A stretch of DNA of 56,875 nucleotides from Umezawaea endophytica (GTDB lineage Bacteria > Actinomycetota > Actinomycetes > Mycobacteriales > Pseudonocardiaceae): positions 1 to 56,875 of the forward strand of contig NZ_JANYMP010000046.1 in the NCBI RefSeq assembly GCF_025061645.1, written 5' to 3'. The notes below the pieces were generated by a model. It worked only from the letters and a program-made list of their open reading frames with translations, ran no database searches and was not told where the DNA came from. The position numbers and the translations under genes are program-made. Shown piece after piece: positions 16,656 to 25,642 of this stretch. Positions within the stretch are counted from its first letter, which is position 1, and each line of letters starts with the position of its first letter.

Positions 16656-17383
16656 ACGGGGACCCCTGGCTGCCGACGGCGGTCTGGGTGCGGCTGCTGG
16701 CGTCCCTCGGTCTGCCCGCCGCGACCGCGCGGACCTCACTGCACCGGATGGACAAGGGCGGCTACCTCGACCGGGCGGCACGGGACGGCGTGTCCGGGTA
16801 CGCCATGAGCGGGGCCTGGCACCGGTTCGTCGCGGCGGGCGAACCCGGCTGGGCGGACCGGGTCGACGAGCAGACCCGTTGGCTACTGGTGCTCTTCAGC
16901 GTCCCCGAGGCCCGGCGAGACCTCCGGCACGCGCTGCGCGCGCTGCCGGAGCGCTCCGGTCTCACCCCGATGGGCAACGGGACGTGGCTGGGCCCCGAGG
17001 TGCTCGCCCCCGAGGTGGAGCGAGTGCTGCGGGAGTCCGAACTGAGCGGCTACGCGGACCTGTTCCTCGCCGAACACCAGGGCTTCGGACCGGGCCTCGC
17101 CGAACGGTGCTGGAACCTCGACGAAGCCGCGCGCGAAGCGGGCGACTTCGTCCGGGCAGTACACGAGGCAGCGAACCGCCACTCGGCCGAGCACGCCTTC
17201 CTGGACGTGGTGACCCTGCACAACGCCTGGCGAAGGCTGCAACCACGCATCCCGCCGCTGCCATCCAGGATGTTCCCCCCGAACAGCGGTTCCTGGGTCA
17301 AAGCCGAAACGGCGCTAAAAGACCTGCTCACCACCCGACTACCCGCCGCACGAACCTGGGTAGACACACTGCGCGCACAGTAA
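16648..17383 (+). pseudogene. PaaX-like transcriptional regulator, 5' truncated
   Basis: Homology begins abruptly at GDPWLPTAVWVRLLASLG, which matches the interior of the PaaX N-terminal winged helix. The preceding 20 or so residues and the start are missing and replaced by antisense of the beta-lactamase remnant. The rest looks intact: ARTSLHRMDKGGYLDR, WLLVLFSVPEARRDLRHALR, MGNGTWLGP and LHNAWRRLQPRIPPLPSRMF. An upstream in-frame ATG at 16511 would start inside the neighbouring remnant, so translation is doubtful but not excluded. It probably once controlled a linked catabolic or hydrolase gene. Confidence 0.7.
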
Positions 17384-17560
17384 GTACCTCTAACCAGCCA
17401 CAAGGCCACAAGATCAGCAACCCGCACCCATCGACACCCACGCCCACCCGCAGGCGGCCGACCAAACCCGCACCCATCGGCAGCCACGCCGGGGGGTGCA
17501 GGGGGCGAAGCCCGCCCTGCCTCGGGGTCCGGGGCGGGAGCCCCGGTGTGATGACCGAAA

Positions 17561-17595
17561 AGAGCCATGCCCGCGTCCTCCGCGGGCATGGCTCT
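17561..17595 (-). terminator. Intrinsic terminator of tmRNA
   Basis: Perfect 15-bp stem (AGAGCCATGCCCGCG) with a 5-nt loop, followed on the minus strand by TTTTCGG. It lies 8 bp beyond the tmRNA 3' end and also downstream of the convergent PaaX remnant. Confidence 0.85.
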
Positions 17596-17603
17596 AGGAC
17601 GAA

Positions 17604-17974
17604 TGGAGGTGCCGGGAATCGAACCCGGGTCCTCTGCCGGCTCATCAGGGCTTCTCCGTGCGCAGTCAACTACGTCTCTACTCGGCCCGACCGATCACGT
17701 TGACAAGTTCGGTCTGACAGGCCCAGACACTGTGGGATTCCCAACCAGTTCCCGTGCCCGGAACTGGAGGTGAGCCTCCTAGCTGATGCCGGGATCCGGA
17801 ACGGAGGCGCTTCCGGGCCGACAGCGTTTTCCCTAGCCTCAGGCGGCGAGGGCGAACGCGCGCTGGTCGTTAGACTTGGCGCTTATAGGTTTGCGATGAC
17901 GCTTGCGGTGGTCTCTCGCCTGCACCGGCACGCTTCCCCTGAATCAACGAACAAAGTCGAAACCGTTCACCCCC
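17604..17974 (-). ncRNA. ssrA: Transfer-messenger RNA (tmRNA)
   Basis: About 371 nt. The 5' end GGGGGTGAACGGTTTCGACT and the 3' tRNA-like half with GGTTCGATTCCC and the acceptor CACCTCC-A pair as a 7-bp acceptor stem. CCA is not encoded. The tag reading frame runs at 17880-17839: AKSNDQRAFALAA followed by TGA, which in the mature tag follows the alanine delivered by tmRNA. The C-terminal ALAA is the classical degradation signal. Together with SmpB (20919-21404) it rescues stalled ribosomes. Confidence 0.95.
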
Positions 17975-18146
17975 GTCGGGTGTTGCTGATGTTGCTCCGC
18001 ACAGCATAACGCCCCCGCGCCCGAGTCTCATCCCAATAGGCTTGGTAGGGCTGGCCCCACCCCCGGCACGCTGGTCTACCTGATGGTTCGGGGGACCCGC
18101 TCCGGTGATGCTGGTCTGGCACACCGAGACGGACCTAGGCGGGGAC

Positions 18147-19400
18147 ATGACGACGCGAGCACTTTCGAAGATTGCCAGGACCAGCGTGTTCCTGCTGCTC
18201 AACTTCTTCCTCAGCACGCTGTGGTTCGTGCTCCTCGTCAGCCTGTTCTCCACCAGCATCGGGTTGGCGGTCGTCTGGGTCGGGGTGCCGCTGCTGGCGG
18301 TGACACTGCTGGTGGCGCGCGGGGCGTCGACGTTGGAGCGGGCTTGGACGCGGACGATGCTGGACGTCCACATCCCGAGCCCGTACCGGCCGCTGCCGGA
18401 GGAGGGCGGGCTGCTGCCGCGGATGAAGGGGATCCTCACCGATCCGGCGAGCTGGCGGGACTTCGGCTACTGGATGCTGATGTTCCCGGTGAGCATCGTC
18501 GAGTTCGTCGCGGTGGTCGTGTTCTGGCCGGTGGTGATCAGCCTGGTCGCGTACCCGCTCTACCTGGGCAACCTGCCGTCGTACTTCGTCGTGGACCTGC
18601 CGACCGGCGGCGAGTGGGCGATCAACTCGTTCACCAACGCGCTGCCCGTGACGGTGCTGGGCCTGCTGCTGGGCCTGCTCACGGTGCCGCTGCTCCGGGG
18701 TATGGGCCACCTGCACGGGCTGCTGGCGTCGTCGATCCTCGGCCCGTCCCGCACGGCCGTGCTGTCCGCCGAGACGAAGCGGCTGGCGGCAAGCCGGGCA
18801 CGCGGCGTCGACTCGGCGGAGGCGGAGCGGCGGCGCATCGAACGGGACCTGCACGACGGCGCGCAGCAGCGGCTGGTCTCGGTGGCGATGACGCTGGGCC
18901 GGGCGAAGACGAAGATGGAGTCGGACCCGGACGCCGCCCGCGAGCTGATCGCCGAGGCGCACGTGGACGCGAAGCTCGCCATCTCCGAGCTGCGCGACCT
19001 GGCCCGCGGCATCTACCCGTCCGTGCTGGGCGACCGCGGGCTGGACCCGGCGCTGTCGTCGCTGGTCTCGAAGTGCCCGATCCCGGTCGACCTGAGCGTG
19101 GACGTGGAGCCCCGGCCGCCGACGGCGGTGGAGAGCGCGGCCTACTTCACGGTCGCCGAGACGTTGACGAACATCGCCAAGCACGCGGGTGCGACGCGCG
19201 CCCAGGTGAAGGTGTTCCGGACCGACCACTCGGTGGTCGTGGAGGTCACGGACGACGGCAAGGGCGGTGCCGAGGTGCGTCCGGGTGGAGGCCTCGCGGG
19301 GCTCGCGGACCGTGCTGCGACCATTGACGGCGTGGTCGTCGTGGTCAGCCCCATCGGTGGGCCGACAGTGATCCGGACGGAGCTGCCGTGCGCGTGGTGA
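18147..19400 (+). CDS. NarL-type sensor histidine kinase
   Basis: 417 residues. An N-terminal four-helix membrane sensor domain (LLNFFLSTLWFVLLV, VVWVGVPLLAVTLLV, MFPVSIVEFVAVVVFWPVV, VTVLGLLLGLLTVPLL) of the kind found in actinobacterial sensor kinases precedes the HisKA_3 dimerisation box RRIERDLHDGAQQRLV with phosphoacceptor His236. A HATPase domain follows, with N-box VAETLTNIAKHA and G-box TDDGKGGA and GGGLAGLADR. It overlaps the response-regulator start by 13 bp, so the pair is coupled. Start ATG 18147 gives the best fit to the first helix. Signal unknown. Confidence 0.92.
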   Translation: MTTRALSKIARTSVFLLLNFFLSTLWFVLLVSLFSTSIGLAVVWVGVPLLAVTLLVARGASTLERAWTRTMLDVHIPSPYRPLPEEGGLLPRMKGILTDPASWRDFGYWMLMFPVSIVEFVAVVVFWPVVISLVAYPLYLGNLPSYFVVDLPTGGEWAINSFTNALPVTVLGLLLGLLTVPLLRGMGHLHGLLASSILGPSRTAVLSAETKRLAASRARGVDSAEAERRRIERDLHDGAQQRLVSVAMTLGRAKTKMESDPDAARELIAEAHVDAKLAISELRDLARGIYPSVLGDRGLDPALSSLVSKCPIPVDLSVDVEPRPPTAVESAAYFTVAETLTNIAKHAGATRAQVKVFRTDHSVVVEVTDDGKGGAEVRPGGGLAGLADRAATIDGVVVVVSPIGGPTVIRTELPCAW

Positions 19401-20032
19401 TCGCGGAGGACTCGGTCCTCCTGCGGGTGGGGGTCCAGCGGTTGCTGGCCGACGAGGGCATCGAGACGGTGGCCGCCGTCGACGACGGTGTGGCGCTGCT
19501 CAAGGCCGTCGAGGAGCACCGGCCGGACCTGGCGCTGGTGGACGTGCGGATGCCCCCGACGTTCACCGACGAGGGGCTGCGGGCGGCGATCGAGGCCCGC
19601 AAGCGCATCCCGAACCTGCCGGTGCTGGTGCTCTCGCAGTACGTGGAGGAGCGCTACGCGGTCGAACTGCTGGCCGGTGGCGCGAGCGGCGTCGGGTACC
19701 TGCTCAAGGAGCGGGTGGCCGACGTCGCCGAGTTCGTCGCGGCCGTGCGCCGGGTCGCGGGCGGCGGCACGAGCATCGACCACGAGGTCATCACGCAGCT
19801 CATGGCGCGCAGCAAGCGCAACCCGGTCGACAACCTGACCGCGCGGGAGCGCGAGGTGCTCGGGCTGATGGCCGAGGGCCTGTCGAACGCGGCCATCGCG
19901 GCGTCGCTGGTGGTGTCCGACGGGGCCGTCGAGAAGCACGTGGGCAACATCTTCGCGAAGCTCGGGCTGGAGCCCAGCACGTCCGAGCACCGCCGCGTCC
20001 GGGCCGTGCTCGCCTACCTCGACGTCGGGTAG
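19388..20032 (+). CDS. NarL/FixJ-type response regulator
   Basis: 214 residues. Receiver domain with acidic pocket (VVIAEDSVLLR), phosphoacceptor Asp52 in LALVDVRMPP and the conserved Lys in YLLKERVADV. The C-terminal LuxR-type HTH reads LTAREREVLGLMAEGLSNAA, VVSDGAVEKHVGNIFAKLGL. It is the partner of the upstream kinase by overlap. Its 3' end overlaps the convergent amidohydrolase gene by 19 bp. Targets are unknown. Confidence 0.94.
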   Translation: MRVVIAEDSVLLRVGVQRLLADEGIETVAAVDDGVALLKAVEEHRPDLALVDVRMPPTFTDEGLRAAIEARKRIPNLPVLVLSQYVEERYAVELLAGGASGVGYLLKERVADVAEFVAAVRRVAGGGTSIDHEVITQLMARSKRNPVDNLTAREREVLGLMAEGLSNAAIAASLVVSDGAVEKHVGNIFAKLGLEPSTSEHRRVRAVLAYLDVG

Positions 20033-20856
20033 CCCAGGAGGCGCGCGGGGTTGTCGTGCAGCACCGCGCGGAGGAACGGCGTCCCGAGGCGGTCGTCTGC
20101 GGCCGCCCAGCCCGCGATGGCCCGCAACTGCTCCGCGTAGGAGTACGGGATGTTGGGGAAGTCCGTGCCGAGCACGACCCGGTCCGGCACGTCCGCGATC
20201 CGCGCCGCCCAGTCCGCGGGCAGCGGCTGGGTCCGCTCGGTGAACGGCACCCCCACCATCGTGGTGTCCAGGTGCACGTTCGGGTACTCGGCCACGAGGT
20301 CCAGTGCCGCGCCGTAGTCCGGCATCCCCGCGTGCGCGATCACGGCCGTGAGCCGCGGGTGCCTGCGCAGCACGGCCTCGTAGCGGTCCAGGCCCGTGTG
20401 CGCGCCGGGCACCGGTCCGTGGCCGCAGTGCACGACGGCGGGCACGCCCGCTTCGGCCAGCAGCCCCCACGCGGCGTCCAGCAGCGGGTCCGCGGGGTCG
20501 TACGCGCCCACCTGGACGTGCGCCTTGACGCACCGGGCGCCCGCGTCGAGCGCCTTGGCGAGGTAGACCTCCACGCCCGGTTCGGGGAACACGGTCGCGG
20601 TCGGCACGGCCCCCGGCGTGCGCCGCCCGAAGTCGACGGCCCACTCGGTGAGCCACTCCCCCATGCCGGGCTTGTGCGGGTACACCAGCGGGGCGAACCC
20701 GACCACGCCGAGCGCCCGCAGGCGGTCCAGGCGGTCCGGCTCGGGGAGGCGGTAGTGGATCGGCCACGGCGTGCCGTAGTGCGCGGCGGCGCGGTCGAAG
20801 AACGCCCACACCTTCGCGAGCACCCGTTCGGGCATGAAGTGCACGTGCAGGTCCAC
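20014..20856 (-). CDS. Amidohydrolase family (TIM-barrel metal hydrolase/decarboxylase-like)
   Basis: 280 residues from GTG 20856. Metal-site motifs in order: HVH in VDLHVHFMPERV, VVHCGHGP, VIAHAGMPDYG and VLGTDFPNIPYS, typical of the amidohydrolase_2 family. The true start may be upstream: the frame stays open through PENDEGVPGWVTGLGLPGL, which looks like genuine N-terminal protein, and the first codon after smpB in frame is CTG 20922, overlapping the smpB stop. No ATG, GTG or TTG lies between. The substrate is not predictable. Confidence 0.85.
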   Translation of the reverse strand: MDLHVHFMPERVLAKVWAFFDRAAAHYGTPWPIHYRLPEPDRLDRLRALGVVGFAPLVYPHKPGMGEWLTEWAVDFGRRTPGAVPTATVFPEPGVEVYLAKALDAGARCVKAHVQVGAYDPADPLLDAAWGLLAEAGVPAVVHCGHGPVPGAHTGLDRYEAVLRRHPRLTAVIAHAGMPDYGAALDLVAEYPNVHLDTTMVGVPFTERTQPLPADWAARIADVPDRVVLGTDFPNIPYSYAEQLRAIAGWAAADDRLGTPFLRAVLHDNPARLLGYPTSR

Positions 20857-20918
20857 GAGACCGGGAAGTCCCAGGCCGGTGACCCAGCCCGGGACTCCCT
20901 CGTCGTTCTCGGGCCCGT

Positions 20919-21404
20919 TCAGTACCGGCCCCCGCGGCCCTTCAGCGCCCGGCCGTAGGCCTTCTGGATGTCGCGGTCGGCGTCGCGCTTGGCGATGTCC
21001 TGGCGCTTGTCGTAGGCCTTCTTGCCCTTCGCCAGCGCCAGCTCGACCTTGACGTACCCGTCGCTGAAGTACATCGACAGCGGGATCAGGCTCAGACCGC
21101 TCTCCTTGGTCTTGCCGATCAGCCGCTCGATCTCACCCTTGTGCAGCAGGAGCTTCCGCCTGCGCCGCACCTCGTGGTTGGTCCACGTCCCCGCCACGTA
21201 CTCGGGGATGTGCAGCGCGTGCAACCAGATCTCGCCGTCGTCGACCTGGGCGAAGGCGTCCACAAGGGACGCTCGCCCGAGCCTGAGGCTCTTCACCTCG
21301 GTGCCGACGAGCACGACACCCGCTTCGAAGACGTCGAGGATGGTGTAGTCGTGCCGAGCCTTGCGGTTCGACGCGATCACCTTCCTGCCGCGTTCCTTGA
21401 CCAT
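20919..21404 (-). CDS. smpB: SsrA-binding protein SmpB
   Basis: 161 residues, standard length. Motifs [38 protein letters not shown] near the N-terminus, [15 protein letters not shown], and the basic C-terminal tail [20 protein letters not shown] that occupies the mRNA channel. It binds tmRNA and delivers it to stalled ribosomes. It follows ftsX by 29 bp and is probably in one operon with ftsE-ftsX. The tmRNA gene is 3 kb away beyond a two-component system. Confidence 0.98.
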   Translation of the reverse strand: MVKERGRKVIASNRKARHDYTILDVFEAGVVLVGTEVKSLRLGRASLVDAFAQVDDGEIWLHALHIPEYVAGTWTNHEVRRRRKLLLHKGEIERLIGKTKESGLSLIPLSMYFSDGYVKVELALAKGKKAYDKRQDIAKRDADRDIQKAYGRALKGRGGRY

Positions 21405-21433
21405 GATGCGACTTTACGTGACCGGGCCAGCGG

Positions 21434-22336
21434 TTAAAGCCGGACGTACAGGCGCAGGGTGACGTAGCCGGTCAAGGCCGAGATCAGCACCGACACGCCG
21501 AACAGGATCGGCGCGATGATCAGCACGTCGAGCTGCCCGAGCGTCGGCAGGATGCCGGACGAGAACAGGTCCCCGAGCACCCTGTCCAGGATGAACGCCT
21601 TGAACAGGATCAGGCCCACGACCGAGACGACGGCGCCGATGATGCCCGCGACCACCGCCTCGATGAGGAACGGCAACTGCGTGTACCACCGCGTCGCGCC
21701 CACCAGGCGCATGATGCCGACCTCTGTCCGCCGCGTGTACGCGGAGACCTGGATCGTGTTCGAGATCAGCAGCAGGGCGGCCAGGGCTTGCAGCAGCGCC
21801 AGGAACAGCGCGCCGTCGCGAACGCCGTTGAGGACGTTGAACAGCCGGTCCAGGAACTTGCCCTGGTCGTCGACGCTCTTCACGCCCGCCTTGCCGGAGA
21901 ACTCCCGCACGATCACGTCCGCGCGTTCCGGGTCTTCGAGCTTCACCCGGAACGTGGCCGGGATGGCCTCCGGACGGGCCAGCTTCACCAGTTCCGGCTG
22001 GGCCTCGAAGATCCGCTTGAAGCGCTCGAAGCCCTTCTCGCGGTTCTCGAAGACGACCGTCTCGACGCCGGACGTCGTCTGGAGCGAGGTGCGCAGACCG
22101 GAGCAGGGCTGACTGGAGCAGTCCTGGTCGTTCGCGCTGACGTCGTTGGTGAGCAGGACCGCTACTTCGAGCTTGCCCTGGTAGTTGGCCTGCATCTTGT
22201 CGACCATGCGGACGACGAGCAAACCACCACCGAGCAGGCCGAGCGAGATAGCGGTCGTGAGGATCATCGCGATGGTCATCGTGACGTTCCGGCGCAGGCC
22301 GGTGACGACCTCGCTGAACACGAAGCTGGTACGCAT
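21434..22336 (-). CDS. ftsX: Cell division ABC transporter permease FtsX
   Basis: 300 residues. Four transmembrane helices: one near residues 20-42 (MTIAMILTTAISLGLLGGGL), then a large extracytoplasmic loop with a Cys pair (QDCSSQPCSG), then three C-terminal helices (LFLALLQALAALLLIS, LPFLIEAVVAGIIGAVVSVV, VLIIAPILFGVSVLISALTG) of the FtsX fold. With FtsE it links the divisome to extracellular peptidoglycan hydrolases. It sits 42 bp after ftsE and upstream of smpB. Confidence 0.97.
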   Translation of the reverse strand: MRTSFVFSEVVTGLRRNVTMTIAMILTTAISLGLLGGGLLVVRMVDKMQANYQGKLEVAVLLTNDVSANDQDCSSQPCSGLRTSLQTTSGVETVVFENREKGFERFKRIFEAQPELVKLARPEAIPATFRVKLEDPERADVIVREFSGKAGVKSVDDQGKFLDRLFNVLNGVRDGALFLALLQALAALLLISNTIQVSAYTRRTEVGIMRLVGATRWYTQLPFLIEAVVAGIIGAVVSVVGLILFKAFILDRVLGDLFSSGILPTLGQLDVLIIAPILFGVSVLISALTGYVTLRLYVRL

Positions 22337-22378
22337 CGGGGGTGGCGTTCCTTGGGGTCGGGGAAAGGAGTGCGGGGG

Positions 22379-23068
22379 CTAGCGGCCTACGCCGTAGACG
22401 CCCCGCGCGTCGTCTCGGACGACACGACCGTTGTCGAGTTCGACGACGCGTCGCCGCATGGAGTCGACGATCCCGTGGTCGTGGGTGGCCATCACGACGG
22501 TCGTGCCGGTGCGGTTGATCCGCTCCAGCAGCAGCATGATGTCCTGGCTGGTGTCGGGGTCCAGGTTTCCGGTCGGCTCGTCGGCGATGAGCACGAGCGG
22601 GCGGTTCACGAACGCGCGCGCGATGGCCACGCGCTGCTGCTCACCACCGGACAACTCGTGCGGCAGGCGGTCGGCCTTGCCCTCCAGCCCGACGAGCTGG
22701 AGCACCTCGGGCACCACCTTCACGATGGTGTTCTTCGGCTTGCCGATGACCTCCAGCGCGAACGCGACGTTCTCCGCCACGGTCTTCTGGGCGAGCAGTC
22801 GGAAGTCCTGGAAGACGCAGCCGATGGACTGGCGCAGGCGGGGGACCCTGCGCCGGGACATCTTCGCGACGTCGAAGTTGGACACGTAGACGCGTCCCTT
22901 GCTCGGAACCTCTTCACGGAGCAGCAAGCGCAAGAACGTGGATTTTCCGGACCCTGAAGGTCCGATGAGGAACACGAACTCGCCCTTGTCCATCTCGACC
23001 GAGACATCGTCGAGTGCGGGGCGCGTGGAGGTCTTGTAGACCTTGGAAACGTGTTCGAGGCGAATCAC
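22379..23068 (-). CDS. ftsE: Cell division ATP-binding protein FtsE
   Basis: 229 residues. ABC ATPase: Walker [10 protein letters not shown] (about residues 36-44), Q-loop CVFQDFRLL, signature [14 protein letters not shown], Walker [14 protein letters not shown]-loop MATHDHGIV. First gene of the ftsE-ftsX-smpB group; prfB lies 79 bp upstream in the same direction, as in many actinobacteria. Confidence 0.97.
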   Translation of the reverse strand: MIRLEHVSKVYKTSTRPALDDVSVEMDKGEFVFLIGPSGSGKSTFLRLLLREEVPSKGRVYVSNFDVAKMSRRRVPRLRQSIGCVFQDFRLLAQKTVAENVAFALEVIGKPKNTIVKVVPEVLQLVGLEGKADRLPHELSGGEQQRVAIARAFVNRPLVLIADEPTGNLDPDTSQDIMLLLERINRTGTTVVMATHDHGIVDSMRRRVVELDNGRVVRDDARGVYGVGR

Positions 23069-23147
23069 GAGGGCGGAGTCTACTCGCGGGCCCGGTAAAG
23101 CCTTCGTCTCGCCCGCTGAAGTGCGGAGCGTGACGACTCGTCACCGG

Positions 23148-24251
23148 TCAGGACGACTGCTGCTGCTTGCGCCACCGGATGCCCGCCTCCAGGAAGTCGT
23201 CGATCTCCCCGTCGAGCACGGCGCCGGGGTTGCCGACCTCGTGCTCGGTCCGGAGGTCCTTGACCATCTGGTACGGGTGCAGCACGTACGAGCGCATCTG
23301 GTTGCCCCAGCTCGACCCGGTGTCCTTCAGCGCGTCCATCCGGTCCTTGTCCTCCTGGCGCTGCCGTTCGAGCAGCTTCGCCTGGAGGACGGCCATCGCG
23401 GTCGCCTTGTTCTGCAACTGCGAGCGCTCGTTCTGGCAGGACACGACGATCCCGGTCGGGATGTGCGTGAGGCGCACGGCGGAGTCCGTCGTGTTCACGC
23501 CCTGACCACCGGGACCGGACGACCGGTACACGTCGACGCGGAGGTCCTTCTCGTCGATCTCGACGTGGTCCGTCTGCTCGACCACGGGCACGACCTCGAC
23601 GCCCGCGAACGACGTCTGGCGGCGACCCTGGTTGTCGAACGGGGAGATCCGCACGAGCCGGTGCGTGCCCTGCTCGACGGACAGCGTGCCGTAGGCGTAC
23701 GGGGCCGTCACGCGGAACGTGGCGGACTTGATGCCCGCCTCCTCGGCGTAGGACGTGTCGAACACGTCGACGCCGTAGCCGTGGCGTTCGGCCCAGCGGG
23801 AGTACATGCGGAGCAGCATCTCGGCGAAGTCCGCCGCGTCGATGCCACCCGCCTCGGCACGCACGGTGATGAGCGCGTTGCGCTCGTCGTACTCGCCGGA
23901 GAGGAGCGTGCGGACTTCCAGGGAAGCGATTTCCTCGCGCAGCTTCGCCCGTTCGGCGTCGGCGTCGGCGATGCTGTCCGCGTCGTCCTCGGCCTCGGCG
24001 AGCTCGTACATGATGCCGAGGTCTTCGAGGCGGCTGCGCAGGTTCGTGATGCGGCGGAGCTCACCCTGCTTGTGCGACAGCTCGCTGGTGAGCTTCTGCG
24101 CCTTCTCCTGGTCGTTCCAGAGGTCCGGGAGAGCGGCCTGCTCCTCCAGATCGGCGACCTGGGCGCGCAACGTGTCGAGGTCCATCACCGCCTCGATGCT
24201 GCCGAGAGTCGCGGAGAGGTCCTTGATGTCTGCTTCGACGTCCGGGTTCAC
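23148..24251 (-). CDS. prfB: Peptide chain release factor 2
   Basis: 367 residues, full-length RF2. Stop-codon recognition motif SPF ([16 protein letters not shown]) and peptidyl-hydrolysis motif GGQ (residues 248-250, in [14 protein letters not shown]). Reads UGA and UAA. It lacks the in-frame UGA programmed +1 frameshift of E. coli prfB, as expected for actinobacteria: the frame is continuous from [12 protein letters not shown]. It lies upstream of ftsE. Confidence 0.97.
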   Translation of the reverse strand: MNPDVEADIKDLSATLGSIEAVMDLDTLRAQVADLEEQAALPDLWNDQEKAQKLTSELSHKQGELRRITNLRSRLEDLGIMYELAEAEDDADSIADADAERAKLREEIASLEVRTLLSGEYDERNALITVRAEAGGIDAADFAEMLLRMYSRWAERHGYGVDVFDTSYAEEAGIKSATFRVTAPYAYGTLSVEQGTHRLVRISPFDNQGRRQTSFAGVEVVPVVEQTDHVEIDEKDLRVDVYRSSGPGGQGVNTTDSAVRLTHIPTGIVVSCQNERSQLQNKATAMAVLQAKLLERQRQEDKDRMDALKDTGSSWGNQMRSYVLHPYQMVKDLRTEHEVGNPGAVLDGEIDDFLEAGIRWRKQQQSS

Positions 24252-24311
24252 GACGAAAGATTACGCCGGCACCGGCCGCGATGAGCGACCGGTGGCCGGG
24301 TAACCGGGGCT

Positions 24312-24812
24312 TCAGGCCGTCGGAATGGCGTCCAGCAGCTTCAGGACGGCCTTCGCATGAGCGAGGCCGAACTCGGCCACCGCCTTCGCGTAGGGGTCCT
24401 CAGCCGTCTTCACGGCGGTCTTGGCGCTCTCCTGCTCGGCGCCGTACACCCCGCGGGCGGTGTCCACGAGGCCCGTCCGCTGCTTCGCCGTCAACGACCC
24501 GGCGTGCACCAGGCGGAGGATGAGCGGGCTGCGGAGGTGGTCAGGACCCGGCTCCGAGAGGAGCCAGTTCTTGAACGCCTTCTTGCCCGCCGCGGTCAGC
24601 ACGTACTGCTGGCTGGAGCGCGGTCCCTGCTTGCCAAGCCGCAACAGACCCGCGTCGGCGAGCGCGGGCAGTTCGCGGTAGACCTGGCTGCGGGTGACGC
24701 TGAAAAACGCGCCGAAGCGCTCTCCGGCCTCGGCCACGAGCTGGCCACCGGTCTTGGGTCCGTCGTGCAGCAGCCCGAGCAGGGCCGCGGCGGTCGCATT
24801 GAGGTCCGACAT
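24312..24812 (-). CDS. PadR family transcriptional regulator
   Basis: 166 residues. N-terminal winged helix: AALLGLLHDGPKTGGQLVAE, FFSVTRSQVYRELPALADAG, GPRSSQQYVLTAAGKKAF. The C-terminal helical dimerisation region follows. ATG 24812 is preferred over GTG 24851 because homology begins at LNATAAALLGLL. A 10-bp inverted repeat with an 18-nt spacer (24803-24840) includes the start codon, suggesting autoregulation. No divergent target gene is adjacent, so its regulon is unknown. Confidence 0.87.
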   Translation of the reverse strand: MSDLNATAAALLGLLHDGPKTGGQLVAEAGERFGAFFSVTRSQVYRELPALADAGLLRLGKQGPRSSQQYVLTAAGKKAFKNWLLSEPGPDHLRSPLILRLVHAGSLTAKQRTGLVDTARGVYGAEQESAKTAVKTAEDPYAKAVAEFGLAHAKAVLKLLDAIPTA

Positions 24813-24840
24813 AACACCAACGGTGCCACGATGTCGGACC
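24803..24840. promoter_or_regulatory. Inverted repeat over the PadR gene start
   Basis: GGTCCGACAT (24803-24812) and ATGTCGGACC (24831-24840) are perfect inverted copies 18 bp apart. PadR operators often contain ATGT...ACAT half-sites, though usually 8 nt apart and in the opposite order. The rest of the gap to 25227 shows only two near-copies of CTGTCCACARTGG (24841-24875) and no credible gene. Confidence 0.5.
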
Positions 24841-25227
24841 GCTGTCCACAATGGTCAACCGTTCTGTCCACAGTGGCTGATCACGGGCTAGTGGAATTGG
24901 GCCATGCGGAGCAACGGAAAGCTTCATACGGTGACGACGCCCTGATCGACACCACGCTTTCGGCCGCTTGACCGCCCTCGTCCATCTCGCGTGGAAAACC
25001 CCTTGGGGCCAACGGAAGTCAGGCATGCGCACGACCGCCTCACTCGAACGGCAGCAAATGTGCGGTCCGATCTCACCCGCCGCAGCCGAACCGGGCGGAA
25101 CCGGGGCTTGGACGTTCGCACAACAGGCTGGACTTCGCCTCGGAGCCTGGCGCGGGGCTCGAGGGCTGGAACGATCAGTCTTGGCGCGTGGCCTGGTCGG
25201 GGCTCGCCCTAGTCGGAGGTGCGGGAG
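24841..25227. other. Intergenic gap without recognisable gene
   Basis: 387 bp between the PadR operator and the zinc-ribbon gene. It holds CTGTCCACAATGG and CTGTCCACAGTGG near its left end and presumably the promoter of the 25228 gene. Open frames here lack ribosome-binding sites and family features. Confidence 0.5.
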
Positions 25228-25440
25228 ATGGGCATCAAGTGGATGGACGGCAAGGTCGCTCGTGGCGCCAAGGTCGTTCGAGGCGCGCGGGCGTGGGCGA
25301 GCGGGACGATCCCCGAGCAGTCGGGGAAGGACGAGTGCATGGTGTGCGGCAAGCAGATCCGTCGCAGTCGGAACGTGAGCGGCGAAGGTCGGATCTGCTC
25401 GTTGGCGTGCAACCAGTACTGGGTGGAGAACATGAGCTGA
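25228..25440 (+). CDS. Small zinc-ribbon-like hypothetical protein
   Basis: 70 residues from ATG 25228, preceded by GGAGG at 8-nt spacing. The N-terminal half is basic (KVARGAKVVRGARAW). The C-terminal half has CMVCGKQI and ICSLACNQYW, a Cys4-type zinc-binding pattern (CxxC...CxxxC) like small treble-clef or ribbon proteins. I do not recognise a named family. It stands alone between PadR and a repeat-rich region, on the plus strand. Nucleic-acid binding is a reasonable guess only. Confidence 0.65.
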   Translation: MGIKWMDGKVARGAKVVRGARAWASGTIPEQSGKDECMVCGKQIRRSRNVSGEGRICSLACNQYWVENMS

Positions 25441-25562
25441 CGCGCTTTGAGTGTTGGTTCGGGGTTGGGTGTTGGGTTTGGTGCTGGAGGGGTCCGTCCT
25501 GGGTTGGGGTGGGCCTCTTCCGCATTTTTCGGGGTTGGGTTGGGGGGTTGGTCGGCGCGGCT

Positions 25563-25638
25563 GGCGGTTCCAGCGGAGTCGGTCGCGGGTGGGTGGCGGT
25601 TCCAGCGGGGTCGGGCAGGGTGGGTGGCGGTTCCAGCG
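25563..25638. repeat. Three-copy tandem repeat of about 31 bp
   Basis: GGCGGTTCCAGCG recurs at 25563, 25595 and 25626, preceded in copies 2 and 3 by GGTGGGT. The flanking DNA from 25441 is G/T-rich with many GGTTGGG runs. It directly adjoins the long inverted repeat at 25643. No coding sense. Confidence 0.8.
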
Positions 25639-25642
25639 TGGT

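Noticed and set aside
23148-24251. Programmed frameshift in prfB
   Set aside because: Reading frame is continuous with no in-frame TGA near codon 26.
24541-25032. 163-residue minus-strand frame upstream of PadR
   Set aside because: Arg-rich shadow overlapping the PadR gene in another frame; no ribosome-binding site or domain.
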